A stretch of DNA of 64,000 bases, taken from NCBI RefSeq assembly GCF_005145045.1, contig NZ_CP039694.1, positions 248,001-312,000 on the forward strand, in the 5' to 3' direction. Shown here piece by piece: positions 51,372 to 60,754 of this stretch. The notes below the pieces were generated by a model. That model was not told the origin of the DNA and did not search any database. It saw only the letters and a list, made by a program, of their open reading frames with translations. The first letter of the stretch is position 1. Each line of letters opens with the position of its first letter. This stretch comes from Agrobacterium larrymoorei (lineage in GTDB: Bacteria > Pseudomonadota > Alphaproteobacteria > Rhizobiales > Rhizobiaceae). The position numbers and the translations under genes are program-made.

Positions 51372-52631
51372 TTAATTGAAGCGACCAAGACTATAAGGTT
51401 TGGGATCGATTGCTGTCGGGCGATTTAGGACGAGGTCTCTTATGAGAGATGAAGTCTCGCTTGCACCCACCATGCCGGTATGCCCGTGGCCAACAGCCAC
51501 AAAAATGTCCTTATGCTTTAAAGCCGCTCCAATAGCCGCGACGCTATCGGGAAGCGACGGGCGGAAACCCATCCACTGCTTGCATGCGTCAGCCTGGAGT
51601 GTTGGAAAGATTGCACGTGCCTTCGCATAGAGCGCGTTGCAGCGCGTTTCATTTGGCGCTGAAACCAAACCCGCGATCTCCACGCCGCCCGCTAGGCGAA
51701 GCCCATGTTCCATCGGCGTAATCGCCATTCCACTATCGCGCAACAGTATCGGCAACTTGTTCGAAAGGCTGGGTCCTTCCAGCATCACATGATAGCCGCG
51801 CTCCGTTTCTAGCGGCAGCTTCACGCCGAGCGGAGCCAGTAGTTCTTTGGCCCAAGACCCTGTTGCAATGACCACCTTACAGGCCCGACGATTTTGGCTA
51901 TTGGTGAACAAGTCTACATATCCCTCTCCCGGGATAAGCTTCAGCACCTTTTCTGCCGCCGATTTCCCGCCGGCCTCATGGAAGAGACGCAGCAATGTGG
52001 CGGTAAGCCTGCCCGGATTTACGGTCCAGCCGTTTCGCGGGAAATATATTCCGCGCTTTGCTCTTGGCCCGATTGCGGGGAATATCTCCTTCAGCTGTTC
52101 AGCACTCACATCTTGCCCGCCTAGCGAGTGCCTGTCCGCGAGATAGCGTATAACCCGTTCAGTAGAGGTTTCAGTCTCGCCTTCAAAGACGCTGACACTT
52201 CCCTCGGTACGAATGAGGTCTTCGAAAAGCGAGTTACCGAGGAGTTCTCGATACCGCGACATCGTATTGTGATGCAGATGGTAAAGTGCGTCTGAAGATC
52301 TGCGCACGACGCTCATGCGGCTCGCGGCGAGCCACTTTACCAGCCACGGCAAGGCGACGGGCAGGTACTTAGGGCTTACTGCAAGAGGACCGTTCCGATC
52401 TAGCATCCATCCCGGCACCTTCCGCCACATTCCTGGCAAAGCGATTGGGCTGTTCGTGCATGCACTGAGCAAGCCCGCATTTCCATAAGAACTCTGTTTG
52501 CCTGCTGACATAGGGTCGACAATTGTAACGTTGCGACCCGCGCGCTGCAGAGACAGCGCGCAACAAAGACCGACGATTCCGGCGCCAATGACGATCACAT
52601 CCGCTTCGTCGACATTCAAGGGAATGTTCAT
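51372..52631 (-). CDS. FAD-dependent D-amino-acid dehydrogenase-like oxidoreductase
   Basis: A 419-residue DAO-fold flavoprotein (PF01266), closest in pattern to DadA. It begins with the FAD Rossmann motif DVIVIGAGIVGLCCALSLQR and has the SSYGNAGLLSA segment found in DadA, GWTVNPGRLTATLLRLFHEA, and a C-terminal FVAVGHGHTGMVGASETSSL. It would dehydrogenate an amino acid or amine to an imine, passing electrons to a membrane acceptor. Fifth in substrate order after GMC and DAO enzymes in the same leftward operon; 72 bases separate it from the GMC gene. Confidence 0.85.
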   Translation of the reverse strand: MNIPLNVDEADVIVIGAGIVGLCCALSLQRAGRNVTIVDPMSAGKQSSYGNAGLLSACTNSPIALPGMWRKVPGWMLDRNGPLAVSPKYLPVALPWLVKWLAASRMSVVRRSSDALYHLHHNTMSRYRELLGNSLFEDLIRTEGSVSVFEGETETSTERVIRYLADRHSLGGQDVSAEQLKEIFPAIGPRAKRGIYFPRNGWTVNPGRLTATLLRLFHEAGGKSAAEKVLKLIPGEGYVDLFTNSQNRRACKVVIATGSWAKELLAPLGVKLPLETERGYHVMLEGPSLSNKLPILLRDSGMAITPMEHGLRLAGGVEIAGLVSAPNETRCNALYAKARAIFPTLQADACKQWMGFRPSLPDSVAAIGAALKHKDIFVAVGHGHTGMVGASETSSLIRDLVLNRPTAIDPKPYSLGRFN

Positions 52632-52703
52632 GATATTACTTTCCTGCTCGTTCAGGAGCGGTGAGTTGGATTTACAGATCGAACACTGCAGCGAACTTAT
52701 TTG

Positions 52704-54290
52704 TCAGACACGATTTCCCTTGATGAAGGAGGACGCCCGCTCGCCGATCATGATGCTGGGTGCATTCAAGTTGCCAGATGTGACGTAGGGCATGATAGAT
52801 GAATCAGCGACGCGTAGACCGTCAATACCTCTAACGCGAAGCTGCGGGTCAACCACAGCCATTTCATCGGTGCCCATCTTGCAAGCTCCGCTCAAATGGT
52901 ATGCACCTTGCGTGTGCTTGCGCACGAACGCGTCGAAATCAGATCTTGTTTTCAGCTGGGCGCTCGGAAGGTGCGATGCCCGAACAAACTTCGCAATGGA
53001 AGGTTGGGACATGATGTCCTGCCCGATACGCACACCGTCGATCATGCGATCTACATCGTATTGCTCGGCGAGATAGTTCGGATCGACGATAGGTGCGACT
53101 GAGGGGTCGCTTGAACGGAGCCTGATCTCACCTCTTGAATGCGGCCGGCAGGCATAGACGTTTACCGTGCAACCGTTTCCGCTCGGTGTGCTGTCCACCC
53201 CCTCCTCGACACCAGCGCCTGCAAGAAAGTGATATTGGAGGTCGGGTACCGGATCGTTCGGGTCGCCATGCCAGAAGGCGCCGCCTTCGCAAACGTTTGA
53301 TGAAATCGGTCCATTGCCGAATAAGCCGTACTGTAAGGCGGCGGCGGCTTGCCAACGGAATTTCTTGTATTTGTCATAGCTCGAAGCTTCCTTGAGATCA
53401 TATACAAGGAAGCAATCCGTATGATCCTGCAAGTTCTTGCCGACGCCCGCCAGGTCGTGCGCGACCGTTACGCCGACGGACTTGAGTTCATCTGCGGGGC
53501 CGATGCCGGACTGAAGAAGCAGCTTCGGAGAGCCCAGCGCGCCTGAGCACACGATGACTTCCTTATCTGCGCGTAAGGTCTTGACCGCGCCGTTTTCGAT
53601 ATATTCGATGCCATAAGCGCGGCCAGACTGGATCAGTATTCTGGTGATCTGCTTTCCAGTGTGAACTTTCAGGTTGCGGCGATTGCGTGCCGGATTAAGA
53701 TAGGCGACCACTGCGCTGCATCGGCGGCCATCTCGCGTCGTCAACTGGTACAAGCCGGCTCCTGCCTGATTGCCGGAATTGAAATCTGGGTTGTACGGAA
53801 TGCCCGCCTCCTGGCATGCCTTAACCCAGGCCTTTGAGATCGGAAGCGTCTGACGCTGGTCGGACACGGTAAGGGGCCCATTACTTCCGTGCTGATCATT
53901 CGAGAAGCGCTCATTGCCTTCTGCCTTCTTGAAGAACGGCAAGACATCCTGGTATCTCCAGCCTTCGGCGCCTGACGCTGCCCAACGATCGTAGTCTTCG
54001 GGGCAGCCACGAATATAGATCATGGCGTTGACAGAGCTGCCGCCGCCGAGGACACGAGCTTGCCCCGTATCGGTTTCCAAGTTGTTCTGGTGCTTCAGCG
54101 TCTCAAGCTTGAACCGTTGAAGAAGACTACTCTTACACGTCTTGTAATATGTAACAGGCAGATGGATCCATGGGCTCTTATCGCTTGGGCCAGCTTCGAA
54201 AAGAGCGACACTGACGGCTTCATCCTCACTCAGACGTCCGGCGATGGTGCATCCGGCAGACCCGCCGCCGACGATAATATAATCTGGCAT
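52704..54290 (-). CDS. GMC-family oxidoreductase (choline/alcohol dehydrogenase-like)
   Basis: A 528-residue glucose-methanol-choline family flavoprotein. It has the N-terminal FAD motif YIIVGGGSAGCTIAGRLSED, the ARVLGGGSSVNAMIYIRG signature, IVCSGALGSPKLLLQSGIGP and the C-terminal active-site region GAYHLSGACKMG with the conserved His. It would oxidise an alcohol to an aldehyde, which the operon's aldehyde dehydrogenase could convert to an acid. A GAGGGAAAC ribosome site precedes the start; 11 bases follow the stop of the upstream DAO gene. Confidence 0.9.
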   Translation of the reverse strand: MPDYIIVGGGSAGCTIAGRLSEDEAVSVALFEAGPSDKSPWIHLPVTYYKTCKSSLLQRFKLETLKHQNNLETDTGQARVLGGGSSVNAMIYIRGCPEDYDRWAASGAEGWRYQDVLPFFKKAEGNERFSNDQHGSNGPLTVSDQRQTLPISKAWVKACQEAGIPYNPDFNSGNQAGAGLYQLTTRDGRRCSAVVAYLNPARNRRNLKVHTGKQITRILIQSGRAYGIEYIENGAVKTLRADKEVIVCSGALGSPKLLLQSGIGPADELKSVGVTVAHDLAGVGKNLQDHTDCFLVYDLKEASSYDKYKKFRWQAAAALQYGLFGNGPISSNVCEGGAFWHGDPNDPVPDLQYHFLAGAGVEEGVDSTPSGNGCTVNVYACRPHSRGEIRLRSSDPSVAPIVDPNYLAEQYDVDRMIDGVRIGQDIMSQPSIAKFVRASHLPSAQLKTRSDFDAFVRKHTQGAYHLSGACKMGTDEMAVVDPQLRVRGIDGLRVADSSIMPYVTSGNLNAPSIMIGERASSFIKGNRV

Positions 54291-54301
54291 GTTTCCCTCA
54301 G

Positions 54302-55759
54302 CTATCTTACGCCGATACGTAGGTTTAAAAGTTCTGGTAGTCTGGACATCATCCGTGCAATTGCGGGTGCCTTTTGATCACGTTCGTCCGCATCTTCACA
54401 AGCGAGAATACTCGATCTGATCATCCGTCCGCCAAGATAGCGGAAAGGTTCCGGCGGGAGGTTCGGCAGTGCTCGCGTACAGAATGCGGAACGCGTCCAC
54501 TCGTTATCCTTTCCGAGCACAAGCGAGGCAAGGCAGCGTCCCATGATGTAGCTCGGATTGATACCGTGACCTGAAAATCCGCATGCATAATGTACATTCG
54601 TTCCCGGTTTCGTCCGCGCGAATGGCAACCGGTCGGACGAGACATCAATTGCCCCACCCCACGCCCGAGATGGCTGCATGTCAGTGACATGCGGGAAAAG
54701 ATGTCTGAAACCACGCTCGACACGCTCGACGGTGTCTGTGTCCATAGAGAGGCTTTTGGCCTCCACTCGACTTCCGTACCCAATCGGCCCGGAGCCGGCG
54801 CCAAACAAAACGCGGCCATCCGCCGTCTTGCGCGAATAGTGTAGAAACATGCGGCTGTCGGATAAGCTGCAATCCGACTTCCAGCCGGAAGTGCCCACTA
54901 TGTCTTCGTTGGGATCCGTAACCAAGGCATAGCTCGAAAATGCAACGACTTTGGCTGCGACGTCAGGCTGCTTCAGAAGACCTACATTCGTAGCGAGAAC
55001 TACGTGATCGGCAGATATAATTCCATCTGGCGTGGTCACCTGTGGCCTTCGGCCCTCTTTTATGAGAAGTGCTGGCGTGTTTTCAAAAACTTTGACGCCT
55101 AGGGCTAGCGCGTGGGCTCTGATAGCCCTGGCCAGACGAGCCGGGTGCACCGTCGCCTCTTCGGGATAGAATATCCCGTTGCGGAACGAAGGTGACGAAC
55201 AATGTTCGCTGACCTGTCGTGCAGATAAAAGCTTCGCCTTCGAACCTGATCCGAGCTCGATCATTGTCTGGGCTGTCTTCCTCAGCTTCGCTTCGTGGTC
55301 TGCGGTGGTCGCAACCTTCAGACCTCCGCCCTCAAGCCACCAAACATCAACGTCGGATGCTTTGACGAAATCTGTGATGTGCTGCTGGGCGACGCTCCCC
55401 AGCCGCGCGACCTCCAGGGCATCTTCCTTGCCTAGACTGCTTGCAAGGGACGAGAGTGACATCCAGTACCCATGCACTTTGCCGGCATTTTTGCCGCTTG
55501 CGCCGGCTCCGCAGATATTCGCTTCTATGACGATCACATTGAGGTCGGGCCGCTCAATTTTCAACTGAACCGCCGTCCACAAGCCGGTATAGCCGCCGCC
55601 GACAATTGCGACGTCGGCGTATACTTCCCCTTTCAGCACGGGAAGAGCGTTATGAGCTTTCTCATAGTGCAGCGCCTCATCAAGCCACCAGGACCTCTCA
55701 TGGAGCTCGACCGCACGTTTTCCATTCATACTAGCAATTTGCGAATCCGTCATTTGCAT
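54302..55759 (-). CDS. PuuB-like FAD-dependent amine oxidoreductase
   Basis: About 485 residues of the DAO family in the gamma-glutamylputrescine oxidoreductase (PuuB/OrdL) branch. Motifs: ADVAIVGGGYTGLWTAVQLK for FAD, the NICGAGASGKNAGKVHGYW segment, and a C-terminal GFSGHGINPSYIMGRCLASL. It would oxidise a primary or secondary amine to an imine/aldehyde with ammonia release. The open frame extends to 55858, but the start at 55759 overlaps the RidA stop (TGATG) and gives a family-length protein; an ATG six bases later is also possible. Sits between RidA and GMC genes. Confidence 0.86.
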   Translation of the reverse strand: MQMTDSQIASMNGKRAVELHERSWWLDEALHYEKAHNALPVLKGEVYADVAIVGGGYTGLWTAVQLKIERPDLNVIVIEANICGAGASGKNAGKVHGYWMSLSSLASSLGKEDALEVARLGSVAQQHITDFVKASDVDVWWLEGGGLKVATTADHEAKLRKTAQTMIELGSGSKAKLLSARQVSEHCSSPSFRNGIFYPEEATVHPARLARAIRAHALALGVKVFENTPALLIKEGRRPQVTTPDGIISADHVVLATNVGLLKQPDVAAKVVAFSSYALVTDPNEDIVGTSGWKSDCSLSDSRMFLHYSRKTADGRVLFGAGSGPIGYGSRVEAKSLSMDTDTVERVERGFRHLFPHVTDMQPSRAWGGAIDVSSDRLPFARTKPGTNVHYACGFSGHGINPSYIMGRCLASLVLGKDNEWTRSAFCTRALPNLPPEPFRYLGGRMIRSSILACEDADERDQKAPAIARMMSRLPELLNLRIGVR

Positions 55760-56115
55760 CAGACCACTGCTGTGGCCATCATTTCCACGAGATTGCCGCC
55801 AGCCGCCAGCCTGGACTCGACTGTCGCCCGCGCTGGCTGATGATCTTTGTTGACCCATGTGTCCCAGACACTGTTCATCGCATCGAAGTCGTCGATGTTG
55901 TTCAGCCAGATATTGACGCGGATGAGCCGCTCCTTGCTCGAGCCCGCTTTTTCTAGATACTCCTCGATCTGCTTAAGGATGTCTGCGGTCTGTACCTTGA
56001 CGTCAAGCTCCTTGTTGCGGGACGTCAGACCCGACAAATAGACGCCGCCGTTCACGACGACGACCTTCGAGAGACGACCGATGGGGTCAATTCTTGTTAT
56101 TTCAGATGCGCTCAT
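55759..56115 (-). CDS. RidA-family enamine/imine deaminase
   Basis: A 118-residue Rid-superfamily protein (YjgF/YER057c/UK114), with VYLSGLTSRNKELDVKVQTA, DFDAMNSVWDTWVNKDHQPA and the near-invariant Arg in PARATVESRLAAGG. RidA proteins hydrolyse reactive 2-imino or enamine products. Placed between aldehyde dehydrogenase and two amine-oxidising flavoproteins, it fits removal of imines made by them. It belongs to one of the non-archetypal Rid groups by its shorter SGL region; subgroup not assigned. Confidence 0.87.
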   Translation of the reverse strand: MSASEITRIDPIGRLSKVVVVNGGVYLSGLTSRNKELDVKVQTADILKQIEEYLEKAGSSKERLIRVNIWLNNIDDFDAMNSVWDTWVNKDHQPARATVESRLAAGGNLVEMMATAVV

Positions 56116-56126
56116 AACAGTTCTAC

Positions 56127-57632
56127 CTACTTTGCAATATTCATGACAACCGACTTGACCTGCAAGTACTCGTCGAGATGGTGTGGGCCAGACTCTCGAC
56201 CGTAGCCGCTCATTTTATAGCCCCCGAAAGGTACCGCGGCGTCGAGAAGGCCGTAGCAATTGACCCAAACGATGCCAGACTCGATGTTGTGGGAAACACG
56301 GTGAGCTCTAGCCGCGTTGGTCGTCCAAACTCCTGCACCCAGGCCATATTCACTGTCGTTTGCAACTTGAACCGCTTCTTCCTCAGTGTCGAAGGGTATG
56401 ATCGAAGCAACCGGACCGAAGATTTCTTCCTTTGCAATCGCCATATTGTTGGTGACGTTGGCAAACACGGTTGGCTCGAAGAAGTATCCGTCATTTAGTC
56501 CGTCTGTCAGGATGCGGTTACCGCCCACCGCCGTCGTTGCGCCCTCGGCCTTGCCGATATCAGCATATTTCGCCACCCGTTCAAGCTGCTGAGCCGACAC
56601 CAGGGGACCGATTTGCGTTTCAGGGTCGGTCCCGAACCCGACCTTTAGTGTCTTTGCAAATGCCGACATTCCCTTGACTACTTCATCATAGATCGAGCGC
56701 TCTACAAGCACACGCGTTCCAGCGCTGCAGATCTGACCTGAATTGACAAAGACGCCCATTGCCGCAGCCGGAATTGCTTTCGCCAAATCGGCGTCAGCAA
56801 AGATGATATCCGGAGATTTGCCGCCGAGCTCAAGGGTCACCTTCTTAAGTGTGCCGCGCGCGCGCGCGACGATTTCTTGACCTACGCCTGTGGAGCCCGT
56901 GAAGGCAATCTTGCGCACGTCCCTGTGCTCAACCAGCGCATTTCCTGCTATCCGGCCTGTGCCCGGTACGACATTTAGGACGCCTGCAGGCAGACCGGCC
57001 TCCAGCATGAGTTCTCCCAAGCGCAATGCCGTCAGCGGGGCCTGCTCTGCAGGCTTCAGCACTCCGGCGCATCCGCTGGCAAGGATGGGGCCGATCTTCC
57101 AGATAGTCGAGGTCAGCGGCGCGTTCCACGGCGTGATCGAGCCCACCACGCCGATCGGCTCTTTCACGGTGTAAGAGAAATACTCCCCAGGCATCGAGTT
57201 CTGCATCGTATCGCCGTGGATCGTCGCTGCGAGGCCGGCATAGTAACGCAACTGCCCCACTGCTCGCTGCTTACGACCACGTGTAAGCGAAATTGGCGCT
57301 CCCATATCGAGAGTATCCAGCATCGCGATCTCTTCGAAGTTCTCTTCCACGAGATCCGCGAGCTTAAGCAGGATTCTTTGACGGTCAGCGGGCTTCATGC
57401 GTCCCCATTCACCTGCAAGCGCTCGATTCGCTGCCGCTACTGCCAGATCGATATCCTGGGCGTTCCCCATCGAGACCGTAGCGAGTAACTCGTTGTCGGC
57501 AGGGTTCCGTGTCTCAAACGTCTCCCCGCTCACTGAAGCGACGAACTTCCCATCAATCAAGAGGCCTTTGTGGCCGAACCGCGCTTCGCCCGCTGTTGGC
57601 GCGGACCGCGTCTGTTGCTCAATTTCACACAA
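56127..57632 (-). CDS. NAD(P)-dependent aldehyde dehydrogenase (TTG start)
   Basis: A 501-residue aldehyde dehydrogenase (PF00171). Cofactor binding FTGSTGVGQEI, catalytic Glu in VTLELGGKSPDIIF, catalytic Cys in NSGQICSAGTRV and the C-terminal PFGGYKMSGYGRE are all present. The codon at 57632 is TTG, with AGGAG eight bases upstream (CTAGGAGTATCGATATTG), so an unusual start is well supported. 20 bases follow the ribB stop. It would oxidise an aldehyde from the GMC, amine-oxidase or monooxygenase steps. Confidence 0.92.
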   Translation of the reverse strand: MCEIEQQTRSAPTAGEARFGHKGLLIDGKFVASVSGETFETRNPADNELLATVSMGNAQDIDLAVAAANRALAGEWGRMKPADRQRILLKLADLVEENFEEIAMLDTLDMGAPISLTRGRKQRAVGQLRYYAGLAATIHGDTMQNSMPGEYFSYTVKEPIGVVGSITPWNAPLTSTIWKIGPILASGCAGVLKPAEQAPLTALRLGELMLEAGLPAGVLNVVPGTGRIAGNALVEHRDVRKIAFTGSTGVGQEIVARARGTLKKVTLELGGKSPDIIFADADLAKAIPAAAMGVFVNSGQICSAGTRVLVERSIYDEVVKGMSAFAKTLKVGFGTDPETQIGPLVSAQQLERVAKYADIGKAEGATTAVGGNRILTDGLNDGYFFEPTVFANVTNNMAIAKEEIFGPVASIIPFDTEEEAVQVANDSEYGLGAGVWTTNAARAHRVSHNIESGIVWVNCYGLLDAAVPFGGYKMSGYGRESGPHHLDEYLQVKSVVMNIAK

Positions 57633-57652
57633 TATCGATACTCCTAGTCTGG

Positions 57653-58357
57653 TTAAGCATTAGCGTCGGTGGTAATAGGATCGGTCGTTTCGATGCTCCT
57701 GCGATAAGAAATCAGGTCCGCAATCGATCCGACGCTGAGGCTGTGCTTTCGCGCGAATGCGACCAATTCGGGCAGGCGAGCCATGCTGCCGTCTTCTTTC
57801 AGGATTTCACAGATCACGCCGCTTGGCTGCATTCCGGCAAGTCGAGCCAGATCGACCGACGCCTCTGTATGCCCTGCTCGCTCGAACACCCCACCCTCTC
57901 GCGCCACAAGGGGAAACATGTGTCCTGGTGACGAAATCGCTTCTGAACCCCAACTTGGATTGATCGCGGTTGCAATTGTGTGAGCACGATCGAAGGCCGA
58001 GATCCCAGTCGTAATACCAGTACGAGCCTCAATCGAAACCGTGAACGCTGTTTGCAGCGGCGTTTCATTGTTGGCAGTCATCATCGGAAGTTGCAGTCGG
58101 TCAGCTCGGGCCTGATCGAGCGTAAGACACACGAGGCCTCTGCCATACGTTACCATGAAATTGATCGCTTGAGGCGTCGCCATTTCGGCAGCGATGAAAA
58201 GATCACCCTCGTTCTCGCGACCCTCATCATCCACTAGGATGACCATTCGCCCGGCGCGCAAATCCTCTATGAGCTCAGTTGTCGAGACCAGAACATCCGC
58301 AACGTCCGCCTCCTGCTGCAAACTGACTGATACTTCATGGGCACGGGAACTTTGCAT
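57653..58357 (-). CDS. ribB: 3,4-dihydroxy-2-butanone-4-phosphate synthase
   Basis: A 234-residue RibB, which makes the four-carbon precursor of riboflavin from ribulose 5-phosphate. Present are the acidic loop [20 protein letters not shown] that binds Mg, [10 protein letters not shown], and [20 protein letters not shown] then [11 protein letters not shown]. It is a monofunctional form without a RibA domain. It is the first gene after a sigma-54 promoter and heads an operon of flavin enzymes, so it is probably a second, inducible copy that boosts FMN/FAD supply. No FMN riboswitch was found in its leader. Confidence 0.93.
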   Translation of the reverse strand: MQSSRAHEVSVSLQQEADVADVLVSTTELIEDLRAGRMVILVDDEGRENEGDLFIAAEMATPQAINFMVTYGRGLVCLTLDQARADRLQLPMMTANNETPLQTAFTVSIEARTGITTGISAFDRAHTIATAINPSWGSEAISSPGHMFPLVAREGGVFERAGHTEASVDLARLAGMQPSGVICEILKEDGSMARLPELVAFARKHSLSVGSIADLISYRRSIETTDPITTDANA

Positions 58358-58425
58358 CGCTGATCACACTCCATAGACGTAGCCGGGATACGCCAGTCGC
58401 AACGGCGTGGCATAATTTTCCATGG

Positions 58426-58441
58426 AGCAATCCGCGTGCCA
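58426..58441 (-). promoter_or_regulatory. Sigma-54 promoter of the ribB operon
   Basis: Read on the - strand: TGGCACGCGGATTGCT. It matches the -24/-12 consensus TGGCACG-N4-TTGCW at every fixed position. It lies about 70 bases upstream of the ribB start. Confidence 0.9.
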
Positions 58442-58529
58442 ATTCCTTCAAAAATCACTTAACGGAGTTAAATCATATACTTAGAATGATAGCATAACTC
58501 GCTAACGGCGGTGAATTTATAAAATTCTC

Positions 58530-58554
58530 ATCTCAGTCTCATTTGATTTGAGAC
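58530..58554. promoter_or_regulatory. Candidate activator-binding site (UAS)
   Basis: ATCTCA then GTCTCA-TTTGATT-TGAGAC, a perfect 6-bp inverted repeat with a 7-base spacer, preceded by another TCTCA. It lies about 90 bases upstream of the leftward sigma-54 promoter. TCTCA units also occur as a triple direct repeat at 61354-61371. Confidence 0.5.
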
Positions 58555-58668
58555 GGTAACCGCTTGGCAGAAAATCTGCGACGCTTCTAAAATATTTATA
58601 AGCGGCTGTTGACAAACGAGATTGTTAGGCATGCTATTGTGGAATAAGACCAATAATGGGAACTTCAA

Positions 58669-60609
58669 ATGCGTGCTTCAGACCATTACGCACGCGTCGA
58701 GGCTCGAATAAAGGAGCCCGCCGTAAGTGCAGAGCGCATCATGAGTGATACGTCCGCAACAGCGTCCTGGCGTCGTTGCGTGGAAGTTCATAACCTTGAT
58801 CCATGTAACTTCAGATCATTGCCCATCATGGGGCATCGGGAGCTTAACCTCGAACGAGAACGCCTTGAAGATGCCCTTCTTCTGGCGAAAGAAGAGCTGG
58901 ACGGGCTTTATCTAGCCGTAAAGTCGATAGGGTATTCGACATCTTTGGCGAACAAGGATGGTGTGCTAATCGTGGACAGCGCAGATCATGATTCTGCGAA
59001 TTGGTGCGAATTCGATCGACCGGGTTCGGTTTGGACTGAAGCATACGGCGGCACGAACGGCGTCGGGACGTGTATTGCTACGGGAGAATTCACTACCGTT
59101 TTTCAAAACGAGCATTTCTTCTCCGATCTTTCGCCGACTGCATGCGTTGCGGCGCCGTTGTATGGCCCAAGTTGCGAGTTTTGGGGCGTTTTAAACCTTT
59201 CGATCAAGCGCGAGATGTTACAGGAAGAAACACATAAGCTTGCGGCCTCCATAACGCGCCAATATGCCCGCCGCCTCTCAGCGCGACTTTTCAAGAACAA
59301 GTTTCGCGAGACCTCAATATTTCAGTTCCGTGAAGATGGTGGTGATATCGGGCTTTTGGCGTTAGGCGAGGATCAGCTGCTCCTGGGGGCGAATGCAGCG
59401 GCGCGGAAGCTCCTCAATATTAACGAGCGCGAAATTAACTCTTCTACTATTTGGCGATTCGTCGAAAGGGATACGGCTCTCTTCAAATCAGGGGGGCGTT
59501 CACGAGATGTGAGCTTGCGGCTTAGAGACCGTCCAACTTTGGTTACTGGGAACATAAGCTTCGCCAGCAGGGTAACTACCTCCAAGGCTTCAAGCATTTC
59601 CAAGGCCCGTACTCCACTTCGGACCTTGCCAGGTTCAAGCGTCACGCTGGAAGATTGGGCGGGTGGCGACGCAAAAATGCAACGTTCCGCACAACTTGCT
59701 GAAAGAATTTTGTCCGCTGGCCTTCCGGTCTTGATACTTGGTGAGACCGGGACCGGAAAAGATACTCTGGCCCGCGCACTCCACCAAGCGAGCCCTCGTT
59801 CATCTGGTCCTTTTGTAGCATTTAACTGCGCGGCAGTGCCTGAGACCCTGATCGATAGCGAATTGTTTGGATATACGTCGGGCGCATTCACAGGAGCAAA
59901 TAGGGAAGGGAATCAGGGGCGCGTTCTTGAAGCTCACGGCGGCACACTATTTCTCGATGAGATTGGCGATATGCCGATCTCGCTGCAGACGAGGCTTCTC
60001 CGCTTGCTGGAGACGAGGGAGGTAGTGCCGCTAGGATCGGGCAAAGCAACCCAAGTCGATATTCATGTCATAGCTGCGACAAACCAAAATCTTGAGCAGG
60101 CTATCGCAAAGAAGCACTTTCGAGAGGATTTGTACTACCGCCTTGCAGGTGCCGTAATCGACATTCCCGCTTTGAGAGATCGCAACGATGTCGGTCAGAT
60201 CATAGATCGGCTGCTAGTAAGGCTTACTCCGGGCCAAATCGAGCTTGCTCCAAATGCGCGGCGGCTCTTGCTGGAGCATCGCTGGCCTGGAAATATCCGA
60301 GAACTTGTGAATGTACTGCGGCGGGCCGCAGCTGTGGCCAGCGAAGGGTTGATCACAGCCGACGATCTGATGCTTAGGGCAGCTTACCATAATGCGGATA
60401 CTCATGATCCCATCCCCACAGCACGATCGGCCTCCCCGGCTGGACCTAAAGCTTGCTCGAACCAGCGTGAACGCGAGCTTCTCCTAACTGCGCTTTCGGA
60501 GTATCCCAGAGACGTGGAAGCCGCAGCTTCTTCTCTCGGAATGAGCAGAGCTACGATCTATCGAAAGATAAGCAAGCATGCTATCGATCTCAAAACTATC
60601 TACTCGTGA
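58669..60609 (+). CDS. Sigma-54-dependent activator, AcoR-like
   Basis: A 646-residue enhancer-binding protein. The N-terminal part has a GAF-like sensor (LANKDGVLIVDSADHDSANW, GGTNGVGTCIATGEF) as in AcoR-type regulators. The AAA+ domain has Walker A GETGTGKD (358-365), the sigma-54-contacting loop GAFTGA (405-410), and GGTLFLDEIGDMP as Walker B. The C-terminal Fis-type HTH is AASSLGMSRATIYRKISKH. It lies between, and likely activates, the leftward ribB operon and the two rightward units, all of which have -24/-12 promoters. The inducer probably binds the GAF domain; AcoR-type relatives respond to small ketones, alcohols or other metabolites. Confidence 0.93.
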   Translation: MRASDHYARVEARIKEPAVSAERIMSDTSATASWRRCVEVHNLDPCNFRSLPIMGHRELNLERERLEDALLLAKEELDGLYLAVKSIGYSTSLANKDGVLIVDSADHDSANWCEFDRPGSVWTEAYGGTNGVGTCIATGEFTTVFQNEHFFSDLSPTACVAAPLYGPSCEFWGVLNLSIKREMLQEETHKLAASITRQYARRLSARLFKNKFRETSIFQFREDGGDIGLLALGEDQLLLGANAAARKLLNINEREINSSTIWRFVERDTALFKSGGRSRDVSLRLRDRPTLVTGNISFASRVTTSKASSISKARTPLRTLPGSSVTLEDWAGGDAKMQRSAQLAERILSAGLPVLILGETGTGKDTLARALHQASPRSSGPFVAFNCAAVPETLIDSELFGYTSGAFTGANREGNQGRVLEAHGGTLFLDEIGDMPISLQTRLLRLLETREVVPLGSGKATQVDIHVIAATNQNLEQAIAKKHFREDLYYRLAGAVIDIPALRDRNDVGQIIDRLLVRLTPGQIELAPNARRLLLEHRWPGNIRELVNVLRRAAAVASEGLITADDLMLRAAYHNADTHDPIPTARSASPAGPKACSNQRERELLLTALSEYPRDVEAAASSLGMSRATIYRKISKHAIDLKTIYS

Positions 60610-60705
60610 GAATTCTCGAGAAGTGGGTTATCCGAAACCGAGTATCCAAATCCGTGAACCTTAAAGTGTATAAATTTCAGTTATTTAAATAGGGCGTCCG
60701 CCGCC

Positions 60706-60721
60706 TGGCACGTCGTTTGCA
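60706..60721 (+). promoter_or_regulatory. Sigma-54 promoter of the flavin reductase gene
   Basis: TGGCACGTCGTTTGCA matches TGGCACG-N4-TTGCW exactly. It lies 34 bases before the flavin reductase start, leaving a very short leader. Confidence 0.9.
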
Positions 60722-60754
60722 TCTTGCTCCTCATTAGAAATCAGGAGAAAGACA

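Larger units (their letters stand above)
58358..58668. other. Divergent promoter region of the ribB operon and the sigma-54 activator
   Basis: 311 bases without a gene. It holds a leftward -24/-12 promoter (58426-58441) and a GTCTCA-type inverted repeat (58530-58554). Toward the activator gene it is AT-rich, with GG-N10-GC at 58566-58579, which is only a weak -24/-12 match. Confidence 0.6.

Noticed and set aside
58358..58450. FMN riboswitch in the ribB leader
   Set aside because: The conserved FMN-aptamer segments (such as AGGGTGAAATTCCC-like blocks) are absent, and the leader of about 56 bases from the sigma-54 start is too short.
58565..58580. Sigma-54 promoter for the activator gene itself
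   Set aside because: GG-N10-GC is present (TTGGCAGAAAATCTGC) but the surrounding consensus bases are poor compared with the three strong sites.
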